Below are positions 1-5,769 of a stretch of 10,222 nucleotides of DNA, one piece after another (position 1 is the first letter of the stretch; each line of letters opens with the position of its first letter). The DNA lies in contig CAJXRJ010000217.1 of assembly GCA_913058555.1 (NCBI GenBank), positions 1 to 10,222 on the forward strand. Reading direction: 5' to 3'. The notes beneath the pieces are model-generated. The model was not told the DNA's origin and ran no database searches. It saw nothing but the letters and a program-made list of their open reading frames with translations. Made by a program: the position numbers and the translations under genes. Source of the stretch: an uncultured bacterium. Lineage in GTDB: Bacteria; Planctomycetota; UBA1135; GCA-002686595.

Positions 1-1
1 T

Positions 2-859
2 CCTTCGGCGGCGTTCTTCTTGCCGGGCGCGCTGCTATACTCATGGTCGATGATCCCACGGCGCGCCCGGATCGGCTGGCTCGGGTTTGTGATCGCGGGA
101 GGAGCCTTCGCGCTGCTCCGCTACGGATACCTGGTTCCCATTCACCTCAAGTACAAGGGCCAGGGATCCCCGGTGCAGTTCCTCTCGAGCTTCGGCTTCT
201 TGTCGGGACCGATCATGCTTGCGGTGGCCGCGTTCGGGTTCGCGAGCATGTTCCGGAGGCCCAATGGAACCCGGCGGGATGCGGGGGCCTGGATGGAGAT
301 GACCTTCGGTGTCCTGAGCGGACTGATCTTCCTAGCCGTGTCCTTCCGACTCTTCGTCACCGGCTACCACGCCGTCGCTACTCTCCCTTTTGCGATGATG
401 CTCGCGGCCCGCGGCGCGCTGTCCGCCGGCGGCAGGCTCCGCCTCGCCCTCGTGGCTGCGCTCATTCTGGAACAGCTTGTGGGCCTCGGTCTCTACCACG
501 ATTCCCACGGCATGCGCCCCCAGTATCGCGCAGCCGTCGAGGCCATGGCGGAGCGTCCGGAAGCCGTCGTCTACGCCACCCAGGAAGCGCCGGTGGCCTA
601 CTATCGAGGACCCGGTAAGCGAGTGCTACGCGACTCTCCCGACGCGCGCCCATTGGAGCTGAGCACCCTGGACGAATTCATCGGAGTCGTCGCATCAGGG
701 CGCCCCGCATGGCTGGTGATTCACCCCGACGATCTCCACCGGTGGCCGAAGTACGAAGCAGCCAGACTCTTAGTACTTACACGCGGGCGATTGCGACGTT
801 CACTCCCTAATCACCTGGGTCCTAAGGAACTATCTTTGGACGTCTACGGATTCAACTGA
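2..859 (+). CDS. GT-C fold integral membrane glycosyltransferase (GT39/ArnT-like), C-terminal part, 5' truncated by window
   Basis: The reading frame is open from base 2 to the TGA at 857-859. The TTG at 20 is only an internal codon, because the frame continues upstream through PSAAFF into the window edge, so the true start is outside. The visible part has several hydrophobic helices (for example around WLGFVIAGGAFALL, GPIMLAVAAFGFASM, GVLSGLIFLAVSFRLF and LVAALILEQLVGLGLY). A soluble C-terminal domain of about 110 residues follows, with the pattern YRAAVEAM, VVYATQEAPVAYY and PAWLVIHPDD. This layout (multi-helix part, then a small extracytoplasmic domain) is known from dolichyl-phosphate-mannose/ArnT-type transferases, which use polyprenyl-phosphate sugars as donors. 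The catalytic N-terminal loop with its acidic residues is not visible, so the family call rests on topology and C-terminal style. The next gene encodes the kind of enzyme that makes such donors, which supports the assignment. The last 30 or so codons look less GC-rich than the rest. Confidence 0.65.
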   Translation, partial: PSAAFFLPGALLYSWSMIPRRARIGWLGFVIAGGAFALLRYGYLVPIHLKYKGQGSPVQFLSSFGFLSGPIMLAVAAFGFASMFRRPNGTRRDAGAWMEMTFGVLSGLIFLAVSFRLFVTGYHAVATLPFAMMLAARGALSAGGRLRLALVAALILEQLVGLGLYHDSHGMRPQYRAAVEAMAERPEAVVYATQEAPVAYYRGPGKRVLRDSPDARPLELSTLDEFIGVVASGRPAWLVIHPDDLHRWPKYEAARLLVLTRGRLRRSLPNHLGPKELSLDVYGFN

Positions 860-932
860 CCATGCGGGGGCTGTGCGCTTCGAGCGCCCTTGGTCGCCCC
901 ACCTCCATCCTACTCGCGCCTACTCCCACCCC
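860..932 (+). other. Short gap with possible stem-loop before the polyprenyl-phosphate glycosyltransferase gene
   Basis: This 73-base gap is the only non-overlapping junction in the block. It can fold into an inner stem (GCGCT 875-879 with AGCGC 883-887, loop TCG) inside a weaker outer pairing of GGGGC 867-871 with GCCCC 896-900. No run of T follows, so it does not look like an intrinsic terminator. I see no convincing -35/-10 pair. If the true start of the next gene were the GTG at 873, the stem would be coding sequence. It is noted as a possible leader structure only. Confidence 0.2.
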
Positions 933-1925
933 ATGCAAACAAAGGTTGTAGGCCCGTTCGGCGATCGGCTACCAACAACTGCGCCTGGGGTGAGAGCATC
1001 GGTCATCGTCCCGTTTTGGAACGAGGCCGGCAACTTACCCCATCTGTCCGCAGCACTCCGTGCCGCGCTGAACGAGCAAGATAGGACGTGGGAAGTCCTG
1101 CTCGTCAATGACGGCAGCACCGATGCGTCGGTGGAAGAGGCCAGGGCCATCAGCGAAGCGGACGATCGCTTCCGACTGATCTCCCTCAAGAAGCACCAGG
1201 GCAAGTCCGCCGCGCTGGCGGCAGGCCGCGATCTTGCGCGGGGTCAATCCATCGTGACCATCGACGCGGACCTTCAGGACCCTCCCGAGATGATTCCAGT
1301 TTTTCTCGACAAGCTGGACGAAGGAGTCGATGTGGTCGCCGCGGTTCGCCACCAGCGCAAGGAGTCGGTCCACCGGCGCGCCGCGACGGCGGTCTTCAAC
1401 AGGACGATCAAGTGGGTCACCGGTGTCCCCCTGCAGGACATGAACGCGGGCTTGAAGGCCTATCGTCGATCGTTCATCGACACCATCCATCTCTCGCGGG
1501 GTATGCACCGCTTCATCCCCGTGCTGGCCCACGGGCAAGGCTTCTCCGTGGCTGAAGTGCCGGTTCAACACCGCGAGCGATTCGCGGGCCAGACGAAGTA
1601 CGGGCTGTGGCGCTACCTGGAAACAGTCGCGTGCCTCGGTACCGTCATGCTCCTTCGCAGCGGGGCTGCTGCCGCCCTGCGACGGTTGATTCGTTTAGGT
1701 GCGCTCCTCGTCGTGATCGGAATTGGCCTCCTGATCTTCGGGTGGCTCGCCGGATCTGTCGCCGCGCTCATCGGCGGAGCGATCGCTTGCCTGCTCGGCT
1801 CGCAGTTCATTATCGGTCGACTGATCGCAGAGATTCTCTTCCAGTTCAGCTCCACCGCCAAAGTGGCGCCGCCGCCCTACGAGCTCGAGACCCCGCCGCC
1901 GGCATCGCAGGCAGCTGCGTCATGA
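933..1925 (+). CDS. Polyprenyl-phosphate glycosyltransferase, GT2 family (DPM1/ArnC/GtrB-like)
   Basis: Predicted to transfer a sugar from a nucleotide donor to a polyprenyl phosphate on the cytoplasmic face of the inner membrane. Numbered from ATG 933 (330 residues): the N-terminal GT-A fold starts with SVIVPFWNE. VNDGSTD lies at 58-64, and the metal-binding DADLQDPPE, typical of the DPM1/ArnC/GtrB group, begins at 111. MNAGLKAYRR and RFAGQTKYG follow. Two hydrophobic helices lie at about 255-275 and 276-297, as in GtrB-type enzymes, and the tail is rich in Pro and Ala. Start choice: the frame extends to GTG 873, but those 20 extra residues (rich in His and Pro) do not resemble the family and no good Shine-Dalgarno is seen at either site. 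GTG 990, directly before the domain, is a further option. The stop overlaps the next start (ATGA 1922-1925). It probably supplies the donor for the GT-C enzyme encoded upstream (inference from gene order). The transferred sugar cannot be read from the sequence. Confidence 0.87.
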   Translation: MQTKVVGPFGDRLPTTAPGVRASVIVPFWNEAGNLPHLSAALRAALNEQDRTWEVLLVNDGSTDASVEEARAISEADDRFRLISLKKHQGKSAALAAGRDLARGQSIVTIDADLQDPPEMIPVFLDKLDEGVDVVAAVRHQRKESVHRRAATAVFNRTIKWVTGVPLQDMNAGLKAYRRSFIDTIHLSRGMHRFIPVLAHGQGFSVAEVPVQHRERFAGQTKYGLWRYLETVACLGTVMLLRSGAAAALRRLIRLGALLVVIGIGLLIFGWLAGSVAALIGGAIACLLGSQFIIGRLIAEILFQFSSTAKVAPPPYELETPPPASQAAAS

Positions 1926-3979
1926 GGTTCTCGGTGGTCGGCCCCTCCGCGCCGCTGCGCGGGGGCATCGCGCAGCACACGGATCGGATCGTGGAGGCTC
2001 TCGGGGCCGAGCACGAGGTCGATCTATACCCCTTCTCCCGTCAGTACCCCCGTTGGCTCTTCCCCGGACGGGCCCAAGCCGATCCAGCCGTCGAGCCCCG
2101 TCCGGAAACGAGGGGGGCCATCGACCCCTACCGACGCGCAACATGGAGGAAGGTGGCCAAGGACATCGCGAGGAGCTCCCCCGACCTTGTTCTCATTCAA
2201 TGGTGGCACCCCTGGTTTGCCCCGATGACGCGCGGCCTCGTCGCCGCGCTCCGGCGTGAGATTGGTGACGGCCGGCGCATCGCCGTCATTTGCCACAACG
2301 TCCTACCCCACGGCGCGGTTCCCTTCCAGCGCCGACTGGCGCGCCGCGGCCTCGCCGGCGCGGGCCGCTTCATCGTTCACGCAGAGGCGGAGGAGCGGAG
2401 GCTCCGCTCGGTCCTGGGCACCTCTACCGGTCAAGAAGCCGCCATTCACCGCATGCCGTTGGTCTGCCTGGCGCCGGAGGGCGACGCGCCAGCGCGGGAG
2501 GACGCGCGACGAGCGCTCGGATGGCCCGACGGGCCGACCGTGCTCTTTTTTGGGCTCGTCCGCGGGTACAAGGGCGTGCACGATCTCATCGAGGCCCTAC
2601 CGCACATGGCGCACTCAGGGGCCCGTGTCGTCGTCGCAGGCGAGTGCTACGACGCGGCGTCCAAGTACGAGCAACGGGCCCAACGCCTGGGCGTGGGAGA
2701 ACGGGTTACGATGCTGGACAGTTTCATCCCAACGGAGGACGTGGCGGCCCACTTCGCCGCCGCGGACGTGGTCGCGCTGCCCTACCGCACCGCCGCCCAG
2801 AGCTCGGTCCTTCCCCTCGCGATCCACTACCGCAGACGGTTTGTCGTCACCGACGTGGGCGGGCTCGTCGAGGCCGCCCAGGGCCTTGCCGAAGCCGTCC
2901 CGCCGCGCTCTCCGGACAAGCTAGCGGCGGCGCTGGACCGCGCGTTGGACGCACCACCCGAACTCAGTGGGGCTGAGCGGTCTCGCTGGGCCTCGGTGGA
3001 GCAGACGTTCACCCGCGAGGGCATTCGGACCGCGTTCGAGGAGGTCGCTCCTACCGCACGCGGTTCCGCGCCAGGGAGAGCCCCAGGGAAAGCCCCAAGG
3101 AAATCCACCGTGGTCGTCGCCGCCCACGGGGCTTGCCCGGATCTGGAGGCGACGGTCCAGGCGCTTGTGGCGCAAGAGGGCGTGCCGCAGCCAGAGGTGC
3201 TCGTGGTCTACGACGGGGATGGCGCCCCTCTCCGCGAGCGCCTCGCTGCGTACGCTGGTCAGGGGGTGCGCGTTGTCCTGGAGCCGGCCCTCGGATTGAA
3301 CGTCAAACGCAATCGCGGCCTGCTCGAAGCGAGCTCTGACTGCGTTCTATTCACCGATGACGACTGCATCCCTGACCCCAGCTGGGTCAAGGCGATGACC
3401 GCCGCTCTCCACGATCACCACGTGGTGACCGGACGCGTTTTGGCCCTCAACGAAGGGGTCGCCGCCAGCGTACGCGTCCACCCCAAGGCGCGCACTTTCC
3501 GGGGGCCATTGGCTGTACTGCTGCCATGGAAGGCCGGATGCGGCAACAACTTGGGCGTCCATAAAGGGCACGCCCAGGTCCTCGGCGGCTTCGATACACG
3601 CATCGGCGTCGGCACATGGTCGGGCGCCGCTTGCGACACGGAGTTCCTTTTCCGGTCACTCCGCGCGCGGGGCGGCGAGGTGTACTACGCGCCCGAGGCC
3701 GTCGTGCGCCATCGCCAGGAACCACTGGGTCCAGCCGTCCTTCAGAAGCGCCGCAACTACTACCGTGGCATGTCCTTCATGGCCCGGCGGATCCACCCCA
3801 GGTCCACCGCCGCGTGGGCGACAGCGGTGCTTCGGGTCGGCGGAACGGGCTTCGCTCGGCTCTGGGCCGGACTACGGCTGGATCGCTCCGGATGGCGCGT
3901 CCACGGAGCAGAATTCCGCGGCGCGGTGGAGGGTTTCTTCCCCCCCAAGCCCCCAGGCAACGTGGGAGTCGAATCATGA
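1922..3979 (+). CDS. Two-domain glycosyltransferase: GT4 fused to GT2
   Basis: The start is ATG 1922, inside the ATGA overlap. The frame stays open back to 1607, but that part is the shadow of the preceding gene, and MRFSVVGPSAPLRGGIAQHT is a typical GT4 N-terminus. The protein has 685 residues. Residues 1-380 are a GT-B fold of family 4: LRGGIAQH near the start, FFGLVRGYKG from 209, VVAGE, and PYRTAAQSSVLPLA from 287 followed by VVTDVGGLVE. The usual EX7E glutamates are replaced here, as in a GT4 subgroup I recall with the PYRSATQSGV style. Residues 383-394 are three repeats of AP(G/R)(R/K), an unstructured linker. From 395 (STVVVAAHG) a GT2 GT-A domain follows, with VVYDGDG at 429, the metal-binding FTDDDCIPD at 477-485 and the acidic CDTEF around 572, where the catalytic base is expected. 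No signal peptide or clear transmembrane helix is seen, so it is probably cytoplasmic. It should add two sugars in sequence to a lipid-linked chain, if both halves are active. Substrates are unknown. Confidence 0.88.
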   Translation: MRFSVVGPSAPLRGGIAQHTDRIVEALGAEHEVDLYPFSRQYPRWLFPGRAQADPAVEPRPETRGAIDPYRRATWRKVAKDIARSSPDLVLIQWWHPWFAPMTRGLVAALRREIGDGRRIAVICHNVLPHGAVPFQRRLARRGLAGAGRFIVHAEAEERRLRSVLGTSTGQEAAIHRMPLVCLAPEGDAPAREDARRALGWPDGPTVLFFGLVRGYKGVHDLIEALPHMAHSGARVVVAGECYDAASKYEQRAQRLGVGERVTMLDSFIPTEDVAAHFAAADVVALPYRTAAQSSVLPLAIHYRRRFVVTDVGGLVEAAQGLAEAVPPRSPDKLAAALDRALDAPPELSGAERSRWASVEQTFTREGIRTAFEEVAPTARGSAPGRAPGKAPRKSTVVVAAHGACPDLEATVQALVAQEGVPQPEVLVVYDGDGAPLRERLAAYAGQGVRVVLEPALGLNVKRNRGLLEASSDCVLFTDDDCIPDPSWVKAMTAALHDHHVVTGRVLALNEGVAASVRVHPKARTFRGPLAVLLPWKAGCGNNLGVHKGHAQVLGGFDTRIGVGTWSGAACDTEFLFRSLRARGGEVYYAPEAVVRHRQEPLGPAVLQKRRNYYRGMSFMARRIHPRSTAAWATAVLRVGGTGFARLWAGLRLDRSGWRVHGAEFRGAVEGFFPPKPPGNVGVES
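3068..3103 (+). repeat. Three tandem 12-bp units encoding the interdomain linker
   Basis: Three consecutive 12-base units, GCGCCAGGGAGA, GCCCCAGGGAAA and GCCCCAAGGAAA, lie in frame. They translate to APGR, APGK and APRK (residues 383-394), exactly between the GT4 and GT2 halves. Units 2 and 3 differ at one base, and units 1 and 2 at two. Because 12 is a multiple of 3, gain or loss of a unit would change linker length without breaking the frame. The resulting peptide is basic, lacks hydrophobic residues and is probably flexible. Confidence 0.9.
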
Positions 3980-3991
3980 AGGAGACTCCCA
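3963..3991 (+). promoter_or_regulatory. Hairpin enclosing the start/stop overlap of the ABC exporter gene and sequestering its Shine-Dalgarno
   Basis: TGGGAGTC (3963-3970) is perfectly complementary to GACTCCCA (3984-3991), an 8-bp stem that can add one G-U pair (3962/3992). The 13-base loop (3971-3983) holds the ATGA where the GT4-GT2 gene ends and the exporter gene begins. The best Shine-Dalgarno for the exporter, GGGAG at 3964-3968 with a 7-base spacer to ATG 3976, lies inside the 5' arm and would be hidden when folded. A ribosome finishing the upstream gene would melt it, which predicts coupled translation. The pairing is directly visible; the regulatory role is inference. Confidence 0.4.
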
Positions 3992-5769
3992 TCGTGGGCG
4001 TTCTTCGGCCCCTGGCACGCTCCCAAAGATCACTGGTCGGCGCCCTGCTTGGTCTCGGCGTCGTCGCGAGCCTGTGCGAGGGCATCGGCATCAGCCTGTT
4101 CCTTCCGCTACTCCACAGCATGAACCCCGCCGGGTTCGACGAGGACACGGGCGGAGCCCTGGGGCGGGCCCTGCACCGGACTTTCCGAGGCGTGTCCGAC
4201 GAAGCCCGGATGCAGGTCGTCCTGGGCTCAATGTTTGCCCTCCTGGCGATCAAGGCCGGGCTCAACGCCGTCAATGGACTCCTCTTTGCACGCCTGGACG
4301 CACGACTTGTGGATGCACTCCGTCAGCGCGTCATCCACCAAGCGTTGCGCGTCAGGCTAGGGTTTATCGAACGCACGCGGACCGGCGATCTGATCGCGCT
4401 GGTGCAGAACCAGACCTGGGAGACAAGCGGCGCGCTGGCGACGCTGATCGGCATCGTGATTCGCCTCGCGACCATCACGGTGTTTGGCATCGCCCTGCTC
4501 ATGATCTCCTGGCCCATGACGCTAACGGTGGCCGGAGCGCTGCTCTCCATCTCGTGGATCGTGCGCCACATCGGACGCCGCGTCGACAGGCTCTCCGAGC
4601 AAGGGCTCCGGGAGTGGAATGGGCTCTCCCAGCGCAGCATCGAACTCCTGCGGGGCCAACGAACGACCCGCGCCTTTGGGCGGGAAGACCACGAACAGGC
4701 GACCTTCGCGGCCTCGTCGACGGAAACGAGCCAGGCCTTCTGGCGCGTCGAGCGGCTGCGCGCTCTGGTCAATCCAATGTCGGAGCTGATGGTGGCGATG
4801 CTGCTCGCTGGCGTGCTGCTCCTCTCCCTGAGCGAGCCCGGCCGACTCCCCGCGGTGCTCACGTTCATGTTCATCCTCTTCCGACTGCAGCCGCAGGTGC
4901 AGCGCCTCGACGCGGATCGCGTGAATCTCGCGGCTTCAGCACCGGCCGTGCGCGCGGTGACGGGTTTCCTCGAAGACGGTGACAAGCCCTACCTGACGCG
5001 GGGGCACCGACCTTTCCCCGGCCTGAAGGAGGGCATCCGCTTCCAGCGTGTGTCCTACCGGTACGACGAGCAGGGCGGAGACGACGCTGCGCTGAGGGCT
5101 GTGACCGCGGACATTCCGGCGCACCGCACCACGGCCGTGGTTGGGCCCTCGGGCTCGGGCAAGAGCACGCTGACGTACCTTCTCATGCGCTTCGCGGATC
5201 CCTCCGAGGGGAAGATCCTCATCGACGGCGTCCAGCTCACAGAGCTCGAACTTGCGGCGTGGCGCGCGGGGATTGCCCTGGTGAGCCAGGACGCGCACGT
5301 CTTCCATGCCACCGTGGCCGACAATATCCGCTATGGACGGCCTGACGCCCCGGACTCCGCGGTGCGGGAAGCCGCCCAACGGGCCCATGCCAGCGAGTTC
5401 ATCGAGGCACTTCCGGACGGGTACGACACGGTCCTCGGTGAGGATGGCGTCAGGCTGTCCGGTGGGCAGAGGCAGCGCATCGCACTCGCCCGGGCCCTGA
5501 TTCGCGACGCACAGATCCTCGTTCTCGACGAGGCCACCAACGCCCTTGATGCCATCACCGAGAACGTCATCCAGGATGCGCTCGCCGAACTGGCCGGACG
5601 CTACACGATGGTGGTTATCGCCCACCGGCTAGCCACCATCGAACAGGCCGACCACGTCCTCGTGCTGGATCACGGGGTTCTAGTCCAACAGGGAGAACGG
5701 GACCGACTCCTCTCTGAGGGAGGCCTTTTCTCACAGCTTCACGAACTACAGCTGGGTCGAACATCATGA
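3976..5769 (+). CDS. ABC exporter half-transporter (MsbA/PglK-like), transmembrane and ATPase domains fused
   Basis: The protein has 597 residues, the normal length for a type I (ABCB-like) exporter half-transporter that works as a homodimer in the inner membrane. Six hydrophobic helices can be placed at about 20-45, 80-105, 155-178, 180-198, 266-288 and 292-310. The nucleotide-binding domain is complete: Walker A GPSGSGKST at 390-398, Q-loop VSQD with Gln 438, signature LSGGQRQR from 494, Walker B ILVLDEA with Asp 518 and Glu 519, and H-loop His 550 in IAHRL. All key residues are intact. Within a glycosyltransferase block the likely cargo is a lipid-linked oligosaccharide or glycolipid, as for PglK or MsbA. 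A peptide or drug exporter cannot be excluded from sequence alone. Start: ATG 3976, in the ATGA overlap with the upstream stop and preceded by GGGAG at 3964-3968. The longer frame back to 3616 is a shadow of the GT2 domain. Confidence 0.93.
   Translation: MKETPIVGVLRPLARSQRSLVGALLGLGVVASLCEGIGISLFLPLLHSMNPAGFDEDTGGALGRALHRTFRGVSDEARMQVVLGSMFALLAIKAGLNAVNGLLFARLDARLVDALRQRVIHQALRVRLGFIERTRTGDLIALVQNQTWETSGALATLIGIVIRLATITVFGIALLMISWPMTLTVAGALLSISWIVRHIGRRVDRLSEQGLREWNGLSQRSIELLRGQRTTRAFGREDHEQATFAASSTETSQAFWRVERLRALVNPMSELMVAMLLAGVLLLSLSEPGRLPAVLTFMFILFRLQPQVQRLDADRVNLAASAPAVRAVTGFLEDGDKPYLTRGHRPFPGLKEGIRFQRVSYRYDEQGGDDAALRAVTADIPAHRTTAVVGPSGSGKSTLTYLLMRFADPSEGKILIDGVQLTELELAAWRAGIALVSQDAHVFHATVADNIRYGRPDAPDSAVREAAQRAHASEFIEALPDGYDTVLGEDGVRLSGGQRQRIALARALIRDAQILVLDEATNALDAITENVIQDALAELAGRYTMVVIAHRLATIEQADHVLVLDHGVLVQQGERDRLLSEGGLFSQLHELQLGRTS

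Noticed and set aside
862..951. Small frame from ATG 862 to TAG 951 in the gap before the polyprenyl-phosphate glycosyltransferase
   Set aside because: 29 codons, no ribosome site at proper spacing, no recognisable content, and it overlaps the likely start of the next gene.
1906..1919. Short stem CGCAG/CTGCG just before the ATG at 1922
   Set aside because: Only five pairs, and the start codon is outside it. Not comparable with the 8-bp hairpins at 3963-3991 and 8019-8041.
1607..1921. Upstream extension of the GT4-GT2 frame (and the similar extensions from 3616, 7616 and 9039)
   Set aside because: Each extension overlaps the preceding gene in another frame and adds low-complexity Arg/Pro-rich sequence. 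The internal ATG at the overlap begins a normal family N-terminus.
2256..2976. Plus-strand alternative frames inside the GT4 domain (2256-2924, 2290-2976)
   Set aside because: Ser/Arg/Pro-rich translations without motifs, shadowing a clear GT4 domain.
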